This document shows, piece after piece, positions 1-5,687 of a DNA stretch of 12,562 bases. The DNA is from Rhizobacter sp. (GTDB lineage Bacteria; Pseudomonadota; Gammaproteobacteria; Burkholderiales; Burkholderiaceae_C): assembly GCA_014380155.1 (NCBI GenBank), contig JACMKJ010000546.1, positions 1 to 12,562 on the forward strand. Reading direction: 5' to 3'. The number at the start of each line of letters is the position of its first letter. The first letter of the stretch is position 1. Under the pieces are notes generated by a model, which saw only the letters and a program-made list of their open reading frames with translations, searched no databases and was not told the DNA's origin. A program made the position numbers and the translations under genes.

Positions 1-1
1 G

Positions 2-466
2 CAGGCCGCCACCGATGACGACGGCGTGCTGGTACTGTTTCGCGGCATCGATCATCGCATCGGTGTCGGCGATGTCGCGATAGCTGATGACGCCCGGCAG
101 GTCCTTGCCCGGCACCGGCAGGATGAAGGGGTTGGAGCCGGTGGCGATCAGCAGGCGGTCATAAGCTTCTTCGGTGCCGTCGCTCGACTTGACGACGCGC
201 TTGTTGCGATCGACCTCGACGACCTTCTTGCCGAGGTGCAGCTTGATGTTGTTTTCTTCGTACCAGCTCAAGGGGTTGAGCACGATCTCGTCGAGCGTTT
301 GTTCTCCAGCGAGCACGGGCGACAGCAGAATGCGGTTGTAGTTGGGGTGCGGCTCGGCGCCGAACACGGTGATGTCGTACAGGTCGGGCGAGATTTTCAG
401 CAGCTCTTCCAGGGTGCGAACCCCCGCCATGCCGTTGCCGACCATCACCAGCTTCATCTTCTTCAT
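2..466 (-). CDS. nirB: Nitrite reductase [NAD(P)H] large subunit, N-terminal part (runs off the window)
   Basis: Cytoplasmic assimilatory nitrite reductase large subunit, which passes electrons from NAD(P)H through FAD to an Fe4S4/siroheme centre to reduce nitrite to ammonium. Only the first 155 codons are present. They start MKKMKLVMVGNGMAGVRTLE, with the FAD-binding Rossmann glycine motif GNGMAG at residues 10-15. The NirB-typical stretch around PNYNRILLSPVLAGE follows near residues 48-62, then ATGSNPFILPVPG, and the window ends in VVIGGG, the start of the NAD-binding Rossmann fold. The start at 466 is supported by GAGGA about nine bases upstream. A sigma-54 promoter and an NtrC-type site lie upstream, so nitrogen-limited expression is inferred. 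A generic FAD oxidoreductase is the alternative, but the motif series is that of NirB. The siroheme domains lie outside the window. Confidence 0.94.
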   Translation of the reverse strand, partial: MKKMKLVMVGNGMAGVRTLEELLKISPDLYDITVFGAEPHPNYNRILLSPVLAGEQTLDEIVLNPLSWYEENNIKLHLGKKVVEVDRNKRVVKSSDGTEEAYDRLLIATGSNPFILPVPGKDLPGVISYRDIADTDAMIDAAKQYQHAVVIGGGL

Positions 467-508
467 GCGGCTGTTTCCTCAGTCTCTGTTCTCAGTGCTC
501 CAAGAGGT

Positions 509-524
509 AGCAAGGGTGGTGCCA
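509..524 (-). promoter_or_regulatory. Sigma-54 (-24/-12) promoter of nirB
   Basis: Read on the minus strand the site is TGGCACCACCCTTGCT. It matches the sigma-54 consensus TGGCACG-N4-TTGCW at every conserved base except the G after TGGCAC, and keeps the required ten bases between GG and GC. Transcription should start near 498, about 32 bases before the nirB start codon. Sigma-54 promoters need an enhancer-binding activator; the NtrC-type site at 614-628 is a good candidate. Confidence 0.8.
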
Positions 525-613
525 GCGGGTTACCCCTGATCGGCTGCAATCTGGTGCTTCGCGCACTGTTTGCGGGCAAGCGTCTTGCTTGGTATTTCAC
601 GAATTCATCAGGC

Positions 614-628
614 GCCCCATGTGGGTGC
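614..628 (-). promoter_or_regulatory. NtrC-type enhancer site upstream of nirB
   Basis: Read on the minus strand the site is GCACCCACATGGGGC, an imperfect inverted repeat. It differs at two of 15 positions from GCACCAACATGGTGC, which I recall as one of the NtrC sites at the enterobacterial glnA promoter. Its centre (621) lies about 123 bases upstream of the inferred nirB transcription start, a usual distance for NtrC. It also lies only 16 bases before the start codon of the divergent kinase gene. The NtrC assignment is inferred from motif and position. Confidence 0.6.
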
Positions 629-643
629 GAACCCGATCCATGT

Positions 644-2344
644 ATGAGCTTTGACATTGACATGGGCTACACGAGCGATCGTGGCCCCCGGCAAGACAAC
701 GAAGACTTTGCTGCAGCCCAGCGGGCTGCGCCTCACGAAGAGGCCTTGGGTTTCATCGCTGCCATCGCCGATGGCGTCTCTGTGGGTGGTGGGGGGCGCA
801 TGGCGGCCCAGACCAGCGTGATGTCGGTGGTCGAAGACTATTTCGGCGCACCGCCCACCTGGGACACCAGCGTGGTGCTCGACCGCATCATCAGCGCCCA
901 GAACAGCTGGCTGGCCACCCACAACCGGCGCCATTCCGGTGCTGCGATGAGCACCTTGACGGCGCTGGCCTTGCGCGGCCAGACCTGGACGGTGGCCCAT
1001 GTGGGCGACACGCGGGCCTATCTGGTGCGTGGCCCCGAGTGCCGGCGGCTGACGCAAGACCACGCGCTCGACCACCTCGACCTGCGCAGCCAGCTCACCC
1101 GTGCGATGGGGCAAGACGACGCTATCCGTGTCGACTACCTGCAGGGCGAGCTGCACCTGGGTGACACTTTCGTGCTGGCCTCCGACGGCGTGCACACCCG
1201 CCTGGCGCAACAGCACATGCTCTCGCTTTTGAGTGAAGGCACGGCCCAGGAGGCCAGCGCTGCCATCGTGCAGGCCGCGCTGGCCGCAGGCTCGCAGGAC
1301 AACGCCACGGTGATGGTGATTCGCGTGCTGGGCTTGGCCCGTTCACGCCTGGAAGACGCGCTGGTGCGCAGCCGCCAGCTGCCCGTGCCTGCACGCCTGA
1401 AGGTGGGCGACGAGATCGACGGCCACGTGGTCACCGCGCTGGTCGCCGACACCGGGGTGCACCTGCTCTATCAGGTGCGCCACACCCAGACCAAGGCGCT
1501 GCGGGCGCTGAAAACACTGCACCCCTCGCGTGCGAGCGACCCGCAAGAGCGCGCCATGCTCGCGCACGAGGCCTGGCTGGGCACGCGCGTCAGCGAGCGG
1601 GCCGATGCCGGCTTCGTGAGACTGCACGAGGTTCAGGACTCGAGCGCTTTCTACCTCCTGTTCGATTGGCACACCGGGCAGACGCTGGAGCAAATGTCCG
1701 AACAGCGCGGGGCGCAGGGCTTGCCGGTGAGCGATGTGATTGCCTGGTGCATGGCCGCCGCCCGCTCCATCGGCCGGCTGCACCGGCTGGGGGTGGTTCA
1801 CCGCGACATCAAGCCCGGCAACCTGCACCTGGGCGACGATGGCCAGCTGCGCCTGCTCGACCTCGGTGTGGCGATCTCCGGCAACGAGCCGGCGGAGCAG
1901 CGCAGCCTGCACGCCGGCACGCCGAGCTACATGAACCCGGAGTTGTGGGACGACGAGCCGGTCGACGCACAAACCGACCTCTTTGCGCTGGGCGTCAGCA
2001 TGTATCAGCTGCTCACCGGTCACCTGCCATTTGGCGATATCGAGCCCTACCAGACGGCGCGCTTCCGGCGCCCGCCCAAGCCGCCGTCGCGGCTGCGGCC
2101 CGATGTGCCGATCTGGCTCGATCACATCGTGCTCAAGGCCGTGGCTTTCGACAAAAAGCAGCGCTTCGAAACTGCCGAAGAGCTGGAACTGGCGATTCAG
2201 CGTGGGGCTTCGCGGCCCCTGCCGGCGCACGGGTCGACACCGCTGATTGCGCGCGACCCCACGGTGTTGTGGAAGGTCGCGCTGGCGGTGTCGCTGCTGT
2301 TCAACGCATTGCTGGTTTACTGGCTGCTGTTCCTGCCGCGCTAG
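644..2344 (+). CDS. PP2C-family phosphatase / Ser-Thr protein kinase fusion, membrane-anchored
   Basis: A 566-residue fusion of a protein phosphatase and a protein kinase. Residues 1 to about 230 are a PP2C domain: RQDNED (16-21), IADGV with Asp43, a VGDTRAYL segment, LASDGVHTRL and DNATVMVI carry the expected metal-binding acidic residues. The kinase spans about 252-525: lysine 290 in ALRALKTL, HRDIKPGN (386-393), DLG (406-408) instead of DFG, GTPSYMNPE, and DLFALGVSMYQLLTG. The glycine-rich loop is degenerate. A single membrane helix (about 543-564) ends the protein, so the enzyme domains face the cytoplasm. The start at 644 is chosen because the PP2C domain begins at once and the length matches similar fusions; no clear ribosome binding site is seen. 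From memory, a relative in Pseudomonas aeruginosa (PA1782) lies beside nirB and nasA, which suggests a role in nitrate assimilation. Targets are unknown. Confidence 0.92.
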   Translation: MSFDIDMGYTSDRGPRQDNEDFAAAQRAAPHEEALGFIAAIADGVSVGGGGRMAAQTSVMSVVEDYFGAPPTWDTSVVLDRIISAQNSWLATHNRRHSGAAMSTLTALALRGQTWTVAHVGDTRAYLVRGPECRRLTQDHALDHLDLRSQLTRAMGQDDAIRVDYLQGELHLGDTFVLASDGVHTRLAQQHMLSLLSEGTAQEASAAIVQAALAAGSQDNATVMVIRVLGLARSRLEDALVRSRQLPVPARLKVGDEIDGHVVTALVADTGVHLLYQVRHTQTKALRALKTLHPSRASDPQERAMLAHEAWLGTRVSERADAGFVRLHEVQDSSAFYLLFDWHTGQTLEQMSEQRGAQGLPVSDVIAWCMAAARSIGRLHRLGVVHRDIKPGNLHLGDDGQLRLLDLGVAISGNEPAEQRSLHAGTPSYMNPELWDDEPVDAQTDLFALGVSMYQLLTGHLPFGDIEPYQTARFRRPPKPPSRLRPDVPIWLDHIVLKAVAFDKKQRFETAEELELAIQRGASRPLPAHGSTPLIARDPTVLWKVALAVSLLFNALLVYWLLFLPR

Positions 2345-3566
2345 GGGCAGACGCTGGCATCGGCCGGGCTCGGCCGCCTTTCTCCGCCCAGGTGCGCGTC
2401 CAGCGGATCTGCACCATGCGCAGCATGACCAGCATCACCAAGGCCAGCACCGCGAACGAGACGAAGCCCCAAAGGTAGGTGCCGGTCAGCTGCTTCGACT
2501 GCCCCATGGCATTGGGCAAGAAGCCCCCACCCAGGGCACCGACCTCCCCGATCATCGAGCCCGCGACGGCGGTGGCGAGCGGCCAGCGCAATGGCACCAG
2601 CTGGAAGAGGGCGCCGTTGCCTGCCCCGAGTGCAGCGAAGCACAACATGAAGAGCAGTGTGGTCACCGCCACCGAGTTACCGGCAAAGCCGCACAACACA
2701 AGCGAGATGGCCGTGAGAACGAGCACCCAGCTCAAGGTGTTGATGCCACCGATGCGGTCGGAGATGTACCCACCAAGCACCCGCACGGCCGAGCCCATCA
2801 AGGTGGCGAGCATCGTGAGTTGCCCCGCCTCGATCTTGGTGACCTTGAACTGGTCATAGAAGTAGGTCGGCAGAAAGCTCGCCAGACCGATGAAGCCGCC
2901 GAAGGTGATGACGTAGATCAGGCTGAAAGCCCAGCCGTCTTTTTCGAACAAGCAGGCAATGTGCTCGCGAAAGGTCTGGTGCTCGCGGTCAGGCGGCTCC
3001 TTGGCGGCGAACCACATCACGGCCATGGGCAGCAGCATGGTGCAAGCTGCCAGGCCATACACCGTTGACCAGCCGAACTTGGCGGCCAGTGGGGGCGCAA
3101 ACAGCACCGCCAACACCGTGCCTGAGTTGCCTGCGCCCGCAATGCCCATGGCCAGGCCCTTGTATTTGGGCGGGAACCAGCCCGAGCCGAGCGAGAGCGC
3201 CACGCCGAAGCTTGCGCCAGCAATGCCCAGCAGCACGCCCATCGCGAGCACACCGTCGTAGCTGTTGACGAAGAAGTAGCCAAACCCAAGCGCGAGCACG
3301 ATCAGCGCCATCTCGACCATGGCGGCGTTCTTGCGCCCGATGTACTGAGACAAGACGCCCAGCGGAAAGCGCATCAGCGCCCCGGCCAGGATCGGCACCG
3401 ACACCATGAAGCCTTTCTGGGCGGCGCTGAGATTGAACGTTTCGCTGATAAACGGCGCCATGGCCCCGTTCAGCACCCAGATGGCGAAGCAGAAGTCGAA
3501 GTAGAGAAATGATGCGAACAGAGTCGGGGCATGCCCCGCTTTCAGGAAAGTCTTGAAGCCAGACAC
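2301..3566 (-). CDS. nasA: NarK/NasA-family nitrate (or nitrite) transporter of the major facilitator superfamily
   Basis: Inner-membrane transporter of 421 residues, about twelve hydrophobic segments. It has both nitrate-signature motifs, GAGNSG (144-149) and GAGNGA (314-319), and the arginines expected to bind nitrate, Arg66 in the MRFPLG segment and Arg262 in AVRVLGGY. The loop GWFPPKYKGLAMGIAGAGN is typical of the NarK group. I choose the GTG at 3566 because AGGA lies five bases upstream and the protein then begins at SGFKTFLKAGHAPTLF, the usual family start; an in-frame ATG exists at 3731 but lies upstream of the sigma-54 promoter. The gene converges with the kinase gene and its 3' end overlaps it by 44 bases. 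Nitrogen control and nirB as a neighbour argue for assimilatory uptake. The symbol is by analogy; nitrite export cannot be excluded. Confidence 0.92.
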   Translation of the reverse strand: MSGFKTFLKAGHAPTLFASFLYFDFCFAIWVLNGAMAPFISETFNLSAAQKGFMVSVPILAGALMRFPLGVLSQYIGRKNAAMVEMALIVLALGFGYFFVNSYDGVLAMGVLLGIAGASFGVALSLGSGWFPPKYKGLAMGIAGAGNSGTVLAVLFAPPLAAKFGWSTVYGLAACTMLLPMAVMWFAAKEPPDREHQTFREHIACLFEKDGWAFSLIYVITFGGFIGLASFLPTYFYDQFKVTKIEAGQLTMLATLMGSAVRVLGGYISDRIGGINTLSWVLVLTAISLVLCGFAGNSVAVTTLLFMLCFAALGAGNGALFQLVPLRWPLATAVAGSMIGEVGALGGGFLPNAMGQSKQLTGTYLWGFVSFAVLALVMLVMLRMVQIRWTRTWAEKGGRARPMPASAPSAAGTAASKPAMR

Positions 3567-3627
3567 GGCGATCCTCAGTGTGGTGATGCCCCTTTTATGG
3601 GCGCGTTTTCTATTTATGAGCCACACA

Positions 3628-3643
3628 AGCGAATCCCATGCCA
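3628..3643 (-). promoter_or_regulatory. Sigma-54 (-24/-12) promoter of the nitrate transporter
   Basis: On the minus strand the site reads TGGCATGGGATTCGCT. It keeps GG and GC with ten bases between and differs from TGGCACG-N4-TTGCW at two conserved positions. The inferred start of transcription is near 3617, giving a leader of about 51 bases before the GTG start. Two NtrC-type sites lie about 85 and 116 bases upstream of that point. Confidence 0.7.
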
Positions 3644-3694
3644 AATATCGGTGCGGGGTGGTGACAATTTGCTCAGATCGAGCACTTGTCAGAG

Positions 3695-3709
3695 GCACAG
3701 CTTTTGTGC
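3695..3709 (-). promoter_or_regulatory. NtrC-type site 1 (promoter-proximal) of the transporter promoter
   Basis: The 15-mer GCACAGCTTTTGTGC has perfect five-base inverted arms (GCACA/TGTGC) in the NtrC half-site arrangement GCAC-N7-GTGC. It is centred at 3702, about 85 bases upstream of the inferred transporter transcription start. Confidence 0.65.
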
Positions 3710-3725
3710 GGAATCTGCACACCCC

Positions 3726-3740
3726 GCACATGGGGTGTGC
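3726..3740 (-). promoter_or_regulatory. NtrC-type site 2 (promoter-distal) of the transporter promoter
   Basis: The 15-mer GCACATGGGGTGTGC has the same GCACA-N5-TGTGC design as site 1 and is centred 31 bases away, about three helical turns, so both would face the same side of the DNA. It lies inside a longer perfect inverted repeat at 3717-3740 with nine-base arms (GCACACCCC at 3717-3725, GGGGTGTGC at 3732-3740). It also lies just upstream of the divergent promoter at 3744-3771. Confidence 0.6.
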
Positions 3741-3743
3741 GGT

Positions 3744-3771
3744 CTGCCAGGCAAAACGCCGCCGCTATGAT
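3744..3771 (+). promoter_or_regulatory. Possible sigma-70 promoter of the PAS-GGDEF gene
   Basis: A -35-like CTGCCA (3744-3749, four of six consensus bases) is followed after 16 bases by the -10-like TATGAT (3766-3771, five of six). Transcription would begin near 3778, with a leader of about 94 bases. I see nothing else of note between 3772 and the start codon at 3872. Confidence 0.4.
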
Positions 3772-3871
3772 CAACCTAGGGGTTTTCAGACGGTGCCAGC
3801 CAGTGCACTAATGGCATGGGCGTGGGGCTCCCGCCGTCGACACCAGCCTGCGGGCAAAGACGAGACAAGGA

Positions 3872-4903
3872 ATGACGGAATCCAACCAGCAGGCTCTGGC
3901 TGCACGCGCCGACCAGTCGCACGCCCTGGTGCGTGCCTTTGGTCTCGCGCCCCCGGTGTGGGGCGTGGTCGCTCTGACCCTGCTCGACCGGGTTGACGCC
4001 ATGCTGGCCATCAAGGAGGCTGCCACCGGCCGCTACGTTCACGCCAATGCGCGCATGGCGGCGCTGATCGACCGCCCCGTCGAAGGCCTGACCGACGAAG
4101 ACTGGTTGCCTCCAGAGGCCTGCGCCGCACTGCGCAGCGCCGACCAGTCGGCCATGGTGCAAACCGTGCCGCAGGTCAGCGAACACCGCATCGAGCTGAA
4201 CGGTGTGCGCCGAGAGTTCACGGTCACGCGTTTGTCGCTGGCCGCTGCCGATGGCAGCACCTCGCGCTACCTGTGCTGCATCTGGATCGACGTCACGGCG
4301 CAGCGACAGGGCGAAGTGCAGTTGCAGCTCGCCCTGCGCCAGCTCGAGGAGCAGCAGCAGGCCAACGAGGCCTTGCGCCGTGAAATGCAGGACTCCGGGC
4401 TGCGCGACAGCGTGACCGGCCTGTACCAACGCGGTCACTTCGACGATCAGCTGCGTCGCGAAGTCGATCTCTCGTCACGCGAGCACCGCGAGTTTGCATT
4501 GGTGTCCGTGGCGCTCGACCCGCTGAGCGACGCCGCGCGTGCCTCCGGCGCCGAAGCGCGTTCCCGCGTGCTGGAGGCTCTGGGCCGGCTCTTGCGGAGC
4601 GGCACCCGCGCCATGGATGCGTCATGCCGTTTGAGCGAAGAGCGCTTTGCTGTGCTGTTGTCGGGTGTGGGCCTGGCCACGGCGCACGCGCGCATGGAAG
4701 GCTTGCGCCGCCAGTGCGCGACCCAGATCGTGATGCTCAACGGCCAAGACCTGGGTTTCACCGTGTCGATGGGCGTGGCGAGCTTTCCGCACACCGCGCA
4801 TACCCAGGAAGACCTGCTGCAAGCCGCCGACACCGCCTTGGTGCAAGCGCAGAAGCGTGGTGGCAACCACGTCACGCTGGCCAGCATCCGTTTCGAGGCC
4901 TGA
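3872..4903 (+). CDS. PAS-GGDEF protein with degenerate active site; probable c-di-GMP receptor
   Basis: A soluble 343-residue protein with no signal peptide or membrane segment. An N-terminal PAS-like sensor domain (about 38-145, ending YLCCIWIDVT) leads through a coiled coil (about 148-178) into a GGDEF-type domain (about 180-343). Fold landmarks are kept: RDSVTGLYQRGHF, VSMGVASFP and ADTALVQAQKRGGN. The catalytic GGDEF motif reads SEERF (255-259), and the segment that normally carries DxDxFK..ND..GD reads ALDPLSDAARASGAEA, without the usual nucleotide-binding Asn and Asp. The inhibitory-site motif RxxD is present as RAMD (246-249), exactly five residues before SEERF. I infer no cyclase activity but possible c-di-GMP binding. 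The ATG at 3872 has AGGA immediately in front, unusually close. The gene is divergent from the nitrate transporter, and its stop codon abuts the stop of the EVE gene. Confidence 0.88.
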   Translation: MTESNQQALAARADQSHALVRAFGLAPPVWGVVALTLLDRVDAMLAIKEAATGRYVHANARMAALIDRPVEGLTDEDWLPPEACAALRSADQSAMVQTVPQVSEHRIELNGVRREFTVTRLSLAAADGSTSRYLCCIWIDVTAQRQGEVQLQLALRQLEEQQQANEALRREMQDSGLRDSVTGLYQRGHFDDQLRREVDLSSREHREFALVSVALDPLSDAARASGAEARSRVLEALGRLLRSGTRAMDASCRLSEERFAVLLSGVGLATAHARMEGLRRQCATQIVMLNGQDLGFTVSMGVASFPHTAHTQEDLLQAADTALVQAQKRGGNHVTLASIRFEA

Positions 4904-5362
4904 TCAAAGCAACTTGGCGATGGCCTTCCATTCGGCGGGCGTCACCGGAGTGATCGACAGGCGGTTGCCCGACTTCAACACGACCATGCTCGCCAAGGCC
5001 GGTGTTTGCCGCATCTCGGCCAGCGACAATAAGCGCGTCTTGCGATCCAGCCTCACGTCGACCAGGCTCCAGCGCGGTTTGTCGCGGGCTGATTTGGCAT
5101 CGAAGTAGTGGCCTTTCGGGTCGAACTGGGTTTCGTCGGGGTAGGGCTCGCTCGCCACGGTGGCCAAGCCGGCAATGCCGGGTTCGGGGCAGGAGGAGTG
5201 ATAGAACAACACGCCGTCGCCCACACGCATCTCGTCGCGCATGTAGTTTCGCGCTTGGTAGTTGCGCACGCCGAACCAGGGAACTGTCTTTTTGGGCGCA
5301 ACGGCCAAGTCGTCAATTGAGCACTCAGAGGGCTCGCTCTTCATCAACCAGAACTGTGTCAT
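4904..5362 (-). CDS. EVE-domain (PUA-like fold) protein
   Basis: A cytoplasmic protein of 152 residues that is nearly all one EVE domain: MTQFWLMKSEPSECSIDDL at the start, then VPWFGVRNYQARNYMRD, VGDGVLFYHSS, GIAGLATVASEPYPDETQFD, and a C-terminal LSITPVTPAEWKAI. The EVE family is related to PUA and YTH domains and is thought to recognise modified bases in nucleic acids; the ligand here is unknown. The start at 5362 is chosen because the family begins with a xxWLMKSEP-type motif and GAGGGG lies five bases upstream; an upstream extension to 5446 would run into the palindromic repeat. It follows the 6S RNA on the same strand, as seen in other betaproteobacteria, and may share its transcript. 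Its stop codon directly abuts that of the convergent PAS-GGDEF gene. Confidence 0.92.
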   Translation of the reverse strand: MTQFWLMKSEPSECSIDDLAVAPKKTVPWFGVRNYQARNYMRDEMRVGDGVLFYHSSCPEPGIAGLATVASEPYPDETQFDPKGHYFDAKSARDKPRWSLVDVRLDRKTRLLSLAEMRQTPALASMVVLKSGNRLSITPVTPAEWKAIAKLL

Positions 5363-5392
5363 GTGAGCCCCTCGGCCGTCGGGTACGCCGGC

Positions 5393-5436
5393 CGATCCCC
5401 CGAGGGGATCGCGCCCGGCTTCGGGCGGCCGGGCGC
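5393..5436. repeat. Palindromic two-hairpin repeat, copy 1 (between 6S RNA and EVE gene)
   Basis: Two adjoining inverted repeats. The first has arms CGATCCCC (5393-5400) and GGGGATCG (5404-5411) around CGA. The second has arms GCGCCCGGC (5411-5419) and GCCGGGCGC (5428-5436) around an eight-base loop. The core CCCCCGAGGGG, then CTTCGG, then CGGCCGGGCG recurs in the same order at 8559-8606. This fits a dispersed REP-like intergenic element. It is not followed by a T-run, so it is not a typical intrinsic terminator. Confidence 0.7.
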
Positions 5437-5469
5437 TCGGGCGCATGCGCTGGGTTGCGTGGTGTTAGG

Positions 5470-5646
5470 TGTCCGTCACGAACCGTGAGCCGCATTCCTG
5501 AACCCAGGCAGTTCAGGTGGGCGAGGTCAGCGGGGCTTCGGGTTCATCTGACGCGAGACGATCACACCTGCCGGGCGATGTTCCAAGCCCTTGCTCTTGC
5601 GAGCATCGGTTCAAGGAAATATAAGACTCACGCGAACGTAACGGAC
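5470..5646 (-). ncRNA. ssrS: 6S RNA (regulator of RNA polymerase)
   Basis: The RNA binds sigma-70 RNA polymerase holoenzyme by mimicking an open promoter. It is about 177 bases long, the family length. The 5' end GTCCGTTACG (5646-5637) pairs with the 3' CGTGACGGAC (one G-U), and CGTGAG just inside pairs with CTCACG, giving the long closing stem. In the apical part CAGGTG pairs with CACCTG, and GGCAG with CTGCC. A large unpaired middle remains, as expected for the central bubble. A TAGAAT -10 box lies at the right distance upstream. The position directly downstream of zapA matches the conserved zapA-ssrS linkage. Ends are accurate to a few bases. The call rests on structure, length and context, not on a covariance search. 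Confidence 0.88.
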
Positions 5647-5652
5647 GTTTTG

Positions 5653-5658
5653 ATTCTA
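5653..5658 (-). promoter_or_regulatory. -10 box of the 6S RNA promoter
   Basis: TAGAAT on the minus strand matches TATAAT at five of six positions and ends six bases before the inferred 6S 5' end at 5646. No convincing -35 hexamer is seen at 16-18 bases. The box lies in the 41-base gap between the zapA stop and the 6S RNA, so 6S has its own promoter in addition to any read-through. Confidence 0.6.
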
Positions 5659-5687
5659 AGCGCGAGCGTCTGAAAGACGCGATGTTT

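Noticed and set aside
554..566. GTGC-N5-GCAC inverted repeat near the nirB promoter as a second NtrC site
   Set aside because: The half-sites are in the reverse order (GTGC first) compared with NtrC sites, and the spacing is wrong.
576..588. Small inverted repeat GCAAG-CGT-CTTGC upstream of the nirB promoter, as a possible ANTAR leader hairpin
   Set aside because: The loop is three bases rather than six, and it lies upstream of the predicted nirB start, so it would not be in the mRNA.
570..598. TTGCGG and TATTTC, 17 bases apart, as a kinase promoter
   Set aside because: Each matches only three of six consensus bases; too weak to call.
26..643. Upstream extension of the kinase open frame back to position 26
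   Set aside because: This part is antisense to nirB and crosses the sigma-54 promoter and NtrC-type site; the PP2C domain begins right after the ATG at 644.
1343..2230. 295-codon open frame on the minus strand inside the kinase gene
   Set aside because: Composition is rich in Arg, His, Gln and Ala with no domain pattern; it is the antisense shadow of a high-GC gene.
4904..5446. Longer EVE protein starting at 5446
   Set aside because: The 28 extra residues are encoded by the palindromic repeat region; the family begins at the MTQFWLMKSEP segment and has a good ribosome binding site there.
5618..5623. TATATT on the minus strand as the 6S RNA -10 box
   Set aside because: It would give an RNA of only about 137 bases and cut off the 5' half of the closing stem; TAGAAT at 5653-5658 fits the full structure.
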